The notes under the pieces: model-generated
What the model was told of the DNA's origin: nothing
Seen by the model: the letters and a program-made list of their open reading frames with translations, nothing else
The model's database searches: none
Translations under genes and position numbers: made by a program
NCBI GenBank assembly: GCA_004802705.1
Contig: SGPL01000117.1
Span: 1 to 64,000, forward strand
Length of the DNA stretch: 64,000 bases
Source: Bondarzewia mesenterica
Lineage: Eukaryota; Basidiomycota; Agaricomycetes; Russulales; Bondarzewiaceae
Direction of reading: 5' to 3'
Shown: positions 37,201 to 47,399 of the stretch, in pieces
Numbering within the stretch: position 1 is the stretch's first letter
Layout: each line of letters begins with the position of its first letter

Positions 37201-37461
37201 CCAGGATCTGTTCTCGGATCCTCTCGGGTCTCGAAAATACGGTCAATCTTGTAGCTGGAAAGAATTCATTATGAGCCCCAGGGCTACGGAGGACAACGTA
37301 TGTAGACATGGCTAACAACAGTTAGAAATTGATCAAGTCCAAGTCCATCACATAAAGATAAAAAGTGCCTGGTGGGTAAACGCCAGCAGGGAATACATAT
37401 AATGACATCTCTCTTGGTTGCTCAAAGTCCGTACAGCGATCAGCGCAAAGCTAGCACATTT
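34201..37461. other. Interval with no assignable gene
   Basis: Moderate GC content and many short plus-strand frames (for example 34,601-34,984; 35,470-35,847; 36,766-36,987) that could be exons of one or more intron-rich genes. None carries a motif I know and no chain of splice sites gave a convincing protein. It is either a fast-evolving orphan gene region or non-coding. Confidence 0.35.
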
Positions 37462-39124
37462 TCAGCCACCCGCCTTACCGAGTAATGCGTACCCGCTACC
37501 TTGCGGCCCGTGCAACTGTCAAAGTCGTCAATATTACTCTTTCGAACTCGGAGTGGTCTCGACCGATGGAGGACACATCGACAAGGCAAGGCAAGGCAAG
37601 ACGGGAGAAAGGGAGTTGCTCGCTTACCTTGCCATAACAGCGGTGGCACATGGGTTGCCCATCTTTCTCCGTCAGGCGACTCGAATCAAGCGACGTGTTA
37701 CACTCAATGCAGCGCAAGCATGCTTTGTGGTAAGTTTTTCCCACTGCCTTCACCTACGCCAAAAATGAGAACCAGTTAACCGATGAAAGAACACATGTGA
37801 CACCCAACGGACGCTCACTTGTTCTGCAAAGTAAACACTCTTTCCGCATTTAGGGCACTGAGGTGTACCACCGCCCCACTGCCTTCCAGTTGGATTCGTC
37901 CTCATCCCTCCAGTCAACCCTATGCCATACCTCGTACCAGTCGCCGTTGACGCCAAGGGTGACATTGCCGCACGGCCAAGCGTCAAAGTGGTGGTACCAA
38001 CGGTAGTAGCTGCGCGTCCAAAAGTGGCGGGGGGGATAATGGATTGGGGAGTCGAAGTTCCGCGATCCTGCTTGGTTGGCGTACCCAGACGATCAGGTGT
38101 GAGGGGAACGGTACGCGGCAAGCCACCTTGTGATCGTCCGACATGAGTCGGAACCGATCGGACAGGCGTCTCAAACCCGAGTAAGAGGTTCCCCGCTCCT
38201 GTATGCTCTCCATCGTCATCATGTGTATGGTCGCCCGTCCCATTCGTTTCAGCGTCTGGCCCCTCGTCAGATTCATCCACAGTGGCGAAATCACCAGAAA
38301 TTGGAGACGTGATTGACGGGTTAAAAGTTGCACGCGTCGGACTGAGCGTGCGGGTGGGTCTGAGCAAGTTTGCGGAAAAATCGCCTGTATTGGCACGATC
38401 GGCTGTGATAGGCTGCGGAAACTTGCGTGGAGGTTGCGGTGGAGGAGACGCAGCGGAGCGACGTGAAAACGTGGGTGTTTCAGCTGAGAAACGACGGGGG
38501 GTCGATGATTCAAGCGAAGTAGTCGGAGTTGTGGGAGATAGAGAAAAGCCGGTGCGAACCGGCGAAAGCAGGACGAGATCGTCACGGTGCGGAAGGTTAG
38601 CTTGACGAAGGTCGCGCGTGCCAAAATTTCTACTGTGGCACATCTTGCTGTGAACGATGAGACATCAGCCCGTAGAAGTAGAGGGAATTTTCGGTCTTAC
38701 CAGTACGGCTACGCAGGCCAGTTTCGAATGTGTCGTCGGTTGCTGTAGGGATGGAGGCAAGAGGATGGTACGTACCTCTTGATCGTGTTCTAACAGATTC
38801 AGAGAGTCAAGTCTCTTGTTACATTCTGTACAAGTCAAGCATGGCTGCAAAAGACCGTTCGGTACACTTCCTATTAGGATGATCTGACAAACTCACGTTA
38901 TGATACAACTACGCACACGGTATTTTTCAAAATCAACAGAATCTTATGGTAAGTTCACACAGTACGTACCTTTCTTCCTGGACCCATAGCCTTAGGTCAC
39001 CAGGACCCGCATTAATTCAACAATGATCGTCCTCAAGATGTAAAGGTGGTGTACACACCTGCTCGGCGGCATAAACGGCCTTGCCACACCTCGGGCAGAT
39101 GGGCGTTCCTCCAAAAGGATGCAT
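37462..39124 (-). CDS. Two-LIM-domain protein (CRP-like) built from micro-exons
   Basis: LIM domains are paired zinc fingers for protein-protein contacts, often in actin or nuclear adaptors. Eight exons joined at GT-AG introns give a 394-residue protein: 39,124-39,059; 38,990-38,970; 38,908-38,897; 38,844-38,776; 38,708-38,701; 38,647-37,819; 37,753-37,628; 37,515-37,462. LIM1 starts CPRCGKAVYAAEQ and continues through LYHNPCLTCTECNKRLDS and PYCKMCH, directly after the start MHPFGGTP. A linker of about 250 residues rich in Ser, Thr, Pro and Arg follows. LIM2 (CPKCGKSVYFAEQVKAVGKT, CLRCIECNTSLD, CHRCYGK) ends the protein with a Gly-rich tail (LHGPQGSGYALLGKAGG). Metal-binding Cys/His positions are complete in both domains. 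Exons 2, 3 and 5 are 21, 12 and 8 nt. It is divergent from eIF-5A with a 1.2 kb spacer. Confidence 0.9.
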
Positions 39125-40318
39125 GATTTAGTCGGGTGAGTATTGAACCAAAGCAAAAATAACGATATTATAGTCGTGAGCGTCGTATGGACAGGAAAAG
39201 ACAGGGAGTTTATGTCGTAGATGATAGTAGCTGAGGATGAGCCTACAAAATGGCTGACATCTTGGTGCCGTCACGGCTCGGCTGATGTAATGGGTGCCAA
39301 GAGATAAGATGGCCGTGATCTCCGGCCCGTCCGACAAACTATAATGTACCGTACATAAGCTTCCGAGTAAGTACGTTCTTCAACGAATTGGGAGCAAGTC
39401 ATAAAGGACATTAAGGCTGACCGGGACTCTTCATGTTGATGTGCACTATATAGATCGCTCAGACCTGAAGAAGTGAGCCATGTATTCCCAATATGCACCC
39501 AATGCAACAGGACGATATATTATTGAGCGAATGTGCCATAGGAAGCAATACTCAACAGCTATGGAATTATATTCGCTTTCCAACAGTGCAGCCGACCAAC
39601 ATTTTACTCCAGCGTGCGAAGTCACCATAGAGTGCAGGGTGGGACTAGAGAAGCACTTGGCTTTATCTCAAAGTGACACGCAGTCAACAAAGCCGTGGAT
39701 CTTCCGAACAAAACGGTCAGGTCACTGCTCAACCCAGTGGAGGAAACCCTGCATTGTCTCGAATACTGTGTCCGATACTCGAGATCATCATCAGATGGAT
39801 ACACGTACAAGATCACCTGGCAAGTCGATTGGACCCTGTTTTGCCCACTTTTTCCCTGAGACATTCAACCAAAGCACAGTTTGAACTTGTCAGAGGACCC
39901 GGGGCTAAATGCTCATACATCTGCGTAGGTTCTGAATATTGAGTACATTCGGCAATGAACGTAGATGAAAGAAGATCTTTGAATGAGGCCGGAACTTCCC
40001 GATATGTAATTTCCTTGCAATAAAGCGAGTAAATGAAAAACGAAAGAGAAGGAGACATTAGAAGTTTATTAGGGTGAACCCTTAACAATTCAAAGCAGTC
40101 AATCACTTGAGAGTGCTTGTTGTAAATCGTCGTCGAAGTTGTAAACAGGTATTCGGTGGCTGTGCCGGTGGATGGCCGGATTATCGCACGATGCGGAGAT
40201 TGAAACGGATTAGACAACTCTGATTTTTTGCATCTGTCTGGAGTTGTTTTGCATCCATCTTTTCACCTCCCCTCCCTCCCTCCTCGTTTCAGACCCCAAA
40301 AAATCTTAGAAAGCCATC
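39125..40318. other. Divergent intergenic region, LIM gene and eIF-5A
   Basis: No gene is supported. A 134-codon plus-strand frame (39,480-39,884) has no known motif. The last 60 bases before eIF-5A are strongly pyrimidine-rich (CCTCCCTCCCTCC), as usual in the 5' leaders of highly expressed fungal genes. Confidence 0.45.
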
Positions 40319-41144
40319 ATGTCTGACGACGAGCAGCACAACCACGTCTTCGAGCAGGTGCGCCCCCATTTCCCATTTTCCTCGACAAATCAGCGTGATC
40401 TATAACATTCTGACTCTACTTGCGCACTCTCAGGCCAGCGCTGGCGCCTCCGCCACCTTCCCCATGCAATGCTCGGCTCTTCGCAAGAACGGCCACGTTG
40501 TCATCAAGGGTGTGTTCTGTTGGAATTGTACAGAAAATCAGTTCATCTGAATAGCGGATTCGTCTAGGTCGCCCCTGCAAGATCGTCGAGATGTCGACCT
40601 CCAAGACGGGTAAGCACGGCCACGCCAAGGTCCACCTTGTCGCCATCGACGTGAGTCGATCAATGCATATGGCTCTGCCTGGCAGTATTGACCCCTTTGC
40701 AGATCTTCACTGGCAAAAAATTGGTGCGTGACTCTGTACGTATGCACAGAGAGCTTGAACGAACTCCCTGAGTAGGAGGATATCTGTCCTTCTACCCACA
40801 ACATGGATGTCCCTAATGTCACTCGTAGCGAATACCAGCTTGTCAGCATCATTTCGCCTTTTTTTTCGCATGCATATACTGACGGCTCGAGTAGGTCAAC
40901 ATTGACGACGGTTTCCTCAACTTGATGACCCAGGATGGTACCGCCAAGGACGATGTCCGCGTCCCTGAGGGTGATCTTGGCAAGCAGATCCAGGCGGATT
41001 TCGACGAAGGCAAGGATCTCTTGGTCACCATCGTCTCTGCCATGGGGGAGGAGCAGGTCAGTTTTCCGTGATTTTTGCGCGCCAATTCGTGCTGACACGT
41101 TCGGCCAGGCCATCTCCGTCAAGGAGGCTCCCAAAGGGAATTGA
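40319..41144 (+). CDS. Translation factor eIF-5A
   Basis: eIF-5A relieves ribosome stalling at polyproline and other difficult peptides and aids termination; its activity needs the hypusine modification. Seven exons (40,319-40,357; 40,434-40,509; 40,568-40,650; 40,703-40,723; 40,776-40,841; 40,895-41,056; 41,109-41,144) give 160 residues, the normal eukaryotic length. The N-terminal SH3-like domain contains the loop [15 protein letters not shown]; the hypusine-forming lysine is Lys54 of TGKHGHAK. The C-terminal OB-fold part reads [17 protein letters not shown] through [20 protein letters not shown]. Exon 4 is only 21 nt (IFTGKKL). All splice sites are GT-AG. The gene is complete and appears functional. 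Confidence 0.98.
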
Positions 41145-41614
41145 TTTCTGTACGTAAATCTTTTCTGTTTTCCTCAGTCGCCCCCGTGGCCTTTTCGTTT
41201 TCCTAAGTGCTCACCCTTTCTTCCCTTATACAGGTTTCCTTTTCCTCCGTCTATTTCCTCCTTGTTTCTCATCTGTGCATCCTGTCTACGCGTTTCCCAT
41301 CCTTACGGATGTCATCCTTGTTGTGCATGTTCTTTTAAGGCTTGATTTCAGCTTGACTGTCATGTACTGCACTAGTTCTCTTTTTTGGAGTGGTCTGTTG
41401 TGTCGTTGCAGTGATCAAGATGTTCAGTGGTATATTTGACTTTGAATGTAGTAGTGACAACCATAGACCATTCAGGGGGCCCCATGCCATGCAGTTTCGA
41501 CCATACAATGGCACTGAAACGTACTTGCAAGGGGCAGGCAAAGGCAAAGCAAGTTTGAAAGCGATAACAAGACAAGTGCACGATACTAACATACATACTG
41601 GATAGACAGCGAAA
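41145..41614. other. Convergent 3' region
   Basis: Shared downstream region of eIF-5A (plus) and the histone-fold gene (minus). Pyrimidine-rich immediately after the eIF-5A stop; no further gene. Confidence 0.5.
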
Positions 41615-43501
41615 TCACCCCATTCTACCCTCGCTCCACGCTCGTCCTAGAGTAGCCGCATTGAACACATTACTCTGTATACTCCCCTGCCTTGCGCGAC
41701 GAGGAATTGTAAGCGGCTCTTTGAAACTCTTCTGCTCGTACTCCCATGTTGCATACAGCCGTGCATCGGGGATCGCTTTCTTCTCTTTCTCCGCCGGCTC
41801 CTTGCCTTTTCCGTTTGACAATCCGTTCGCGAGCGACTCCTTTCCCTTGCCCATAATCGGCGTCGGCACTGCAGGCGCAGCAGTGGACGTGGAATTAGAA
41901 TTCCAAGGCGCGTTGATGCCGGTGCCGTAGGTAAGTTTTTCGGGACCGCGTTGGAGGACAGGGGGATGTCCAAGCCGCGTCGTGCGTAGCTGGACAGACC
42001 GCTGTGTTGGCGATGTCGGTGTGAGATCTTGCACAAAGTGTCGCAAAGCTGTAAGAAAACTCACCGATAATGCCCGGTCGGCCAGTTCTGGAATGCGAGA
42101 GGTTTGGATACTGACGAGGGGAGTGAGACGTTCGGTTGGCGCGACGAGTCTGCCGTATGCCGTGGTGGTCAGACGGTCAAGGGGTGGAAGACCATTTGCT
42201 TTCTTCTCCTTATCATCCTCTTTCTCGTCCGAAACAGAGGGCACAGGACCGATCGGCACGGGATGAGTAGGTCCAATGTATGCTACTGCTGGAGCGTTGG
42301 GCGAAGTGGACGCGTACAAGGTGTCCGCGGGTTCCCAACGAGGAGTCCGCTGGACAAGTTGCAAGAACTGCATGGCGACCTTATGTCGGGCAAGGGTGGT
42401 CGGGCCTGGGGTGGCGGGTGGTGGGTGGGTGAGAATGTGATGGTACGCGGCGATGAGGGATGGTTGCACTTGGGGTAGGGGTAAACGAGTGGTTGAAGGT
42501 GTGAGGATTTGTGAGGACGGATTTTGCGACGAAGAGGGGAGTTGCCATTCGGGTGTGGAGGCGAGTGAGGAGAGGGAGTATGGAACTGCGGTCAGATAGT
42601 CTGAAGGGGCTGAAGGTGCAGGTCTGGAGGGTGATGCAGGACGCTCCTGTTTAATAGGCTGCGGTCGGATAATTGATGGAGGTTCGACTGGAGGCGGGAG
42701 AGCAAGAGGCTCGGGTTCTAGAGAAGTACGGTCACTTGGAAATGGGGGGAGGAAGTCGGGAATATGGGACGGGGGATGCCAATTTTCTGTACGCGCTCGT
42801 TTTCGTGCAGGAGATGATGGGTTGGATATCGGCGATAACGGAAGAGGTGGTGAAGATGGTCTTGTTCGCGGTGAGATCGGTTGCTCGACCCTTTGCAACG
42901 GTGGCAATCCTGCTAACTTCGATACCTCTGCATTTATACCTACATCCGCCCGGGTTTCAACACTTTCCTTGACGACCTCTTCCATATGCACATCTTCCGG
43001 TTCTGAGCTCTCATATAGATCCTCTTCCTCTTCTTCTTCCGGTAAGGAGTCGGGCAGAGTGGCATAAACCAATGGTATTGATTCACGCGCTGGCGGAAGC
43101 CCGACCAGTAGCGAGGCTAAGGACAGGATAAATAACATTAATTGAAGTCGTGCTATTACAGCACGACTTGACTGACCCTTGAAGTCCTTCAAATCCTCCA
43201 GCCGCTGGGCGGAATGCCCCGCGTAACGCGCGAGTTCTTCTCCTTCTTGGCCACAATACTCACTCAGCTCCTCTACGTTGACACCAAGTTCATCGAGCGC
43301 GCAAATAGCGTCCCGTGCAGTGAGATTCGCCCGACCGGCATGTTGCGCGTACTGGGCGCAGGTCGAAGAGAGGAGAGTGAGGTAGCGGGATAGTAGGTCG
43401 GTCAAGACGACGGAGGCTTGGGATGAAGAGCGGGCAAAACTATGAGCATGCAGAGTTTTCAGGGTCACAGATTCTAGGAGTTCGAAAGCGCCGCTGTCCA
43501 T
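41615..43501 (-). CDS. Bromodomain-associated histone-fold protein (TAF3/TAF8-like TFIID subunit)
   Basis: Residues about 1-110 form a Bromo_TP histone fold (SGAFELLESVTLKTLHAHSF, LTDLLSRYLTLLSSTCAQYA, ARDAICALDELGVNVEELSE), as found in TAF3 and TAF8, which pair with TAF10 in TFIID. The remainder is a long, proline/serine-rich disordered region ending GRAWSEGRMG. A likely 60-nt intron at 43,176-43,117 (donor GTCAGT, acceptor CCTTAG) is in frame and lacks stops, so the region reads open either way: 608 residues spliced, 628 unspliced. No PHD finger is visible at the C-terminus, which argues against a full TAF3, and I cannot separate TAF3-like from TAF8-like. It converges on eIF-5A. Confidence 0.65.
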   Translation of the reverse strand: MDSGAFELLESVTLKTLHAHSFARSSSQASVVLTDLLSRYLTLLSSTCAQYAQHAGRANLTARDAICALDELGVNVEELSEYCGQEGEELARYAGHSAQRLEDLKDFKGQSSRAVIARLQLMLFILSLASLLVGLPPARESIPLVYATLPDSLPEEEEEEDLYESSEPEDVHMEEVVKESVETRADVGINAEVSKLAGLPPLQRVEQPISPRTRPSSPPLPLSPISNPSSPARKRARTENWHPPSHIPDFLPPFPSDRTSLEPEPLALPPPVEPPSIIRPQPIKQERPASPSRPAPSAPSDYLTAVPYSLSSLASTPEWQLPSSSQNPSSQILTPSTTRLPLPQVQPSLIAAYHHILTHPPPATPGPTTLARHKVAMQFLQLVQRTPRWEPADTLYASTSPNAPAVAYIGPTHPVPIGPVPSVSDEKEDDKEKKANGLPPLDRLTTTAYGRLVAPTERLTPLVSIQTSRIPELADRALSVSFLTALRHFVQDLTPTSPTQRSVQLRTTRLGHPPVLQRGPEKLTYGTGINAPWNSNSTSTAAPAVPTPIMGKGKESLANGLSNGKGKEPAEKEKKAIPDARLYATWEYEQKSFKEPLTIPRRARQGSIQSNVFNAATLGRAWSEGRMG

Positions 43502-44501
43502 TTGCTGTCCTTATCTGTTAGGGTTGATGCACTGAGTCGTGCCGTCGCCGAGCTTGACGTGCTCGATGTCGTGGTGGTTGGGAGTACGTTGTGAGGCGCC
43601 GCTTGAATTTTGGTTCTCACCGGTGGCACCAAGATGGCCGACTTCGCCTTCAGGTGACGGATAGTAAGTAGATACTGCTGTATATATCTCCTCGAGCATT
43701 CCTGAAGTACAAAGGCTCGAGAAAGTGTCTACGACTTTTTGTTCTACAGGTGTTTATTGTAATTACCACATCGACTCAATAATTGATGTCAAAGCAATCG
43801 ACTTTTGTCAATACCCGCATGCTGCTTAGAGGACCAATCAAACACGGATGCCGCAATCGATTTTAATTGAACACAGTAAAGCGCTATAATGGATATCAAT
43901 TGTGAGCGTCGCGAAAATATATTGAGTTTTTCAGGAACGGCTGAGAGGCAAACGAAAACATTCTTTACGACAGATACTGTGTACGACACAATGGATTGAG
44001 CTTGAAGGGTCGGAGATATACATGGTGGAGGTAGGTGTGAGTAGGTGCGAGTTATATGTCCGTGGCATCAAGGTGGGGAATGAGATGTGCAGCAGGTATC
44101 AAAACGTGAAAAGATATACATGTAGATAGATCACAAGGACCGTCGGATAGATCCTTTGGAGGACCGATACCAGATGAGTTATCCCAAAACAATGAGATAC
44201 TGTAGGCTGGGGAATACATCCTGCATGGGCAGGTTGGAACAACGACCATCTAGGCCTGCCCACGGAGGAAGAGGGTAAGTTGCAGGAGTATATCGTACAG
44301 CTGGAGAAGAACATAGTAAACGCGGAATAGAGCGTACACAAATGGCAGCGTTAACGAACGCTGTACCACGGCATAACCCCCATTGTGCCATGTAACTAGC
44401 ACAGCAGTGCTAGTAGGCGGGGGTGTAGGGGTCGTTAATATTAGGCATGGTGCGGAATCATCCACAGCGGGGTGTTGTGACTTTGTCAAGTCGGTTGAGA
44501 G
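43502..44501. other. 1-kb spacer without a supported gene
   Basis: Upstream region of the histone-fold gene and downstream region of the BCS1-like gene. Small frames only, with no known domain. Confidence 0.45.
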
Positions 44502-47047
44502 TCAATGTGAATTTGAGCTATCGGTGACTTGGATCCAAGCAATGCTTGCATCTGATGGCGTCACTGTGCCTGCAGGAGCTGCGTTCTCATCTTCGGTGTC
44601 ATCAGCGTTACTGCTGTCCGCCGGCGGATCAGATACGGACTCAGAGGAAGCCGGCGGTGCAGCGTTCTCGTCGTTGACGACAGCCACTATGGCTTCGGAA
44701 ACCTTTTCGACAGCCTCCTTGTCTTTCTTTTCCTGTTCTTCGCGCTCCTTCTCCTTCAAGTAGACCGTTAGCCTGTGAATTTACAAACTTAAAAAGGGCA
44801 CACCTCTTTTTCTTTTCTCTCTTTGTCCTTGACCTCTTTCTCCTTCTTGAGCTTCTCCCGCATTTCACGTTCACTTATCACCCAAGCAGCTGCATCGGAC
44901 GCAGCCTTCTCAGGCCGCGACTTGTTCTTAAGCAGATCTGCGATGTGTAAAGTTCATCAGCTTCTACACGTGGCACGACACGCACCATACCCTCAAACCA
45001 AGTTCAGAATGTGGTCCGGCAGACACGGTCATGCAAGCAACAGAAAGTCTAGCCATCATATCCACACGAATCAACAAAAAGGAACACTCACAACCCTGCA
45101 GCGCCGCGACGCTGAACTCCTCGTCTGGGATGGAATCTGCAAACTGCTTTGCGAGGATAGCAAGGCGGGCACCACTAAGTGGCGGCGCCGAGTGAGAACA
45201 CGCCGCAATGTCCTCTTCCACGGCTGGAGGGAGATACGCCTCGTTCTTAATGCCCGTTTGTGTGCTTATACTGTCACTGCGTCTGCTCCCGGCCCTCGAC
45301 GCTGACGACGAGGACGAAAGGATTGACGGTGATCCAGTCCCTGAGCCTATCGAAGGAGAGGAGAGGCCAGATAAAGCATCAGAGAAAAGCGAGCTAAGCG
45401 TGCTCGACGCTGGGGACGGTGGGCTTGGAATATCGAGTCCATCAAGTTCCCCCTCAATCATAGGTGCTGCGACGTCAGCGTCGGACGATGGGAAAAAATT
45501 GCGGAACAAAGCCTCTGCCTGCCATTTGGATGCATTCTTAAACTCCACCCAAACATCCATGCGACCCGGACGACATAGTGCAGGATCCAGGCGCTCGAGA
45601 TGATTTGTCGTGCTATCCAATGGTCAACGTCAGCTACCAAGGATGAATTAATGACACCAAAATGGAACATACGCGAAGAGAATACGGCCTTCCGCGGCAG
45701 CAACTCCGTCAAGGGCATTGAGCAGGCCGCTCAAGCTGAGCGTATTCACATCCGAGAGCTGTTCCTTGTGCTTTCGTCTGCTGCTGCGGCTGTGAGAGCT
45801 CGATGACGAGTCACCATTGTCCTCACTATCTGTGTTCTTCTCGTTCGAAGCGTCCTTCTTTTTGTCTGTGCGAGACAAGGAACGTGTGAACGCAGCATCG
45901 AGATCCTCGAGCAAGACAATGCAGCGCGAGGGGACACGGCCCATGAGAGTAGTGAGCGTGCTATCGTTGATCCATGAAGACGAAAGCGAGACAACGTAAA
46001 TATCAAGCATCAACTCCCCCGCGATGGCGTGGATGAGCGATGATTTGCCCGAGCCGGGAACACCGTAAAGGAGGTAACCTCTCCGGAAAGGAATTCCGCG
46101 ATCCGCATACCACTGAAACCAGGTGAGGCTATATCAAATGCAGGACGGGTACGCACATACCTTTTCGGACTTGAGAAAGTCATGTGTGTCCGCAACCAGC
46201 ATCTCTTTAACGCCAGGGTTCAGGACAATTGACGACATAGGGCGTTTATGGCGTGAATCCGTCCAGCGCCAGCTTCCATACGAATCTGCAAAATAGATCT
46301 GTATACGGTGGACGGCCTCAGCTTCATATTCCTTCTTTGCCTGTAAGACGAGCTGCTTGAGGATCGAGTTGTTCCTGGCTACAACACTGCCGGCGGCACC
46401 CCACATGATGAGTCAGCAAAGTTAAGGCGCATACCGGCGCGGACATATATACCTGATGGACAACATCTCGTAACCGTTGCTCTTGCGCCCCCGCCGCACT
46501 CTTAGCCAGTGACCACGATAGAAGAGGGTATGGGTGGTGTCGGAGGTAGGTTGGAAGACTACACGCATGCGAGTCTTGCCTGGGGCTCCGTCCTCATCAA
46601 TGTCTTCGTCGTCACCAAAAGAGTTGTCCGTTTCCCGATAGCCAAAGGAGCCCTGATTAGAGGAACTCGTTGTCGTTTCGAACTCACGCGAACGTTGCCA
46701 CTCAGGGCGACGGGAAAGCCATAGCATTAGCCATTCATACGGGTAGTCCTCTTCAGAAAAATGGGCGGTTAGGAAGAACGCTATGGGATATAGTACCGCC
46801 GGTGAAAATATGAGCAATAGTAATTAATGTCAGGCTCACAGTTGACGAAACTCGACCTATAAGGTGACAAGGATAATTAATAGGAAACGTAGTGTGAGTG
46901 TGGGAACGAGGCATACCATGCAGAGCTAGACACGCGACGGGCCGTCTCAACAGTACCACCAAGTACAACAAGTTTCATGCCATCTATGACCGAGTTACTA
47001 GCAACATTGCCCATGAAAGGCTGTACGAGAGACTTGATTGCCTCCAT
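44502..47047 (-). CDS. BCS1-type AAA ATPase
   Basis: BCS1 proteins are AAA ATPases of the inner mitochondrial membrane; yeast Bcs1 inserts the Rieske protein into complex III, and fungi have many paralogues of unknown role. Eight exons give 681 residues: 47,047-46,917; 46,856-46,840; 46,780-46,453; 46,386-46,161; 46,112-45,673; 45,612-45,095; 44,937-44,804; 44,753-44,502. The N-terminal BCS1 domain includes FLTAHFSEEDYPYEWLMLWL and NNSILKQLVLQAKKEYEAEA. The AAA core has Walker A GVPGSGKSSLIHAIAG, Walker B RCIVLLEDLDAAF, TTNHLERLDPALCRPGRMD (sensor-1 Asn and arginine finger). A charged Ser/Lys/Asp insert of about 45 residues sits between Walker B and LSGLLNALDG. A long Ser-rich insertion and a Lys/Glu-rich coiled coil end the protein, as in fungal paralogues rather than in canonical Bcs1. 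Exon 2 is a 17-nt micro-exon. The last acceptor (TTGAAG) was chosen to keep the KEKEREEQEKK frame. Confidence 0.85.
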
Positions 47048-47399
47048 GGCCTTAGGGTCGTGGTGCTAAGCCAACGTGAAGTACGAGTGTGGCAACGTAG
47101 CGAAGGTGGCAGACTGGAAACAAGGAAAGCAAGGCTTTTGATTGAGGGATATTGGGTACTTATAGGGTGTTGTTCAGGGAACGACACTGCGGAAGCGCGA
47201 TATTTGAAGTGACTCGGGATGAGAGTCGAAGGGAAAAGGGCAAACCTAGGACGCGCACGCCTTTAAGAGACAGTGACAGGCATTTAAACGCTCGTAAACC
47301 ATAACCCCAATCCCGACTCGAATATACATCATGTCCGGAACAAATCAACTGCATAGCATCCTATTGTACACCAGACGCCCGCCATCTATTGCAATTGCT
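47048..47399. promoter_or_regulatory. Upstream region of the BCS1-like gene
   Basis: A 350-bp spacer between two genes on the minus strand. It must hold the promoter of the BCS1-like gene and the 3' end of the next gene; no specific motif stands out. Confidence 0.35.

Noticed and set aside
39480..39884. A 134-codon frame upstream of eIF-5A
   Set aside because: No motif, no splice context, and it occupies the divergent promoter interval; not supported as a gene.
42045..42060. A 16-nt GTGAGT...ACAG sequence in the TAF-like gene looking like an intron
   Set aside because: Too short to splice and its removal would shift the frame; reading through gives good coding sequence.
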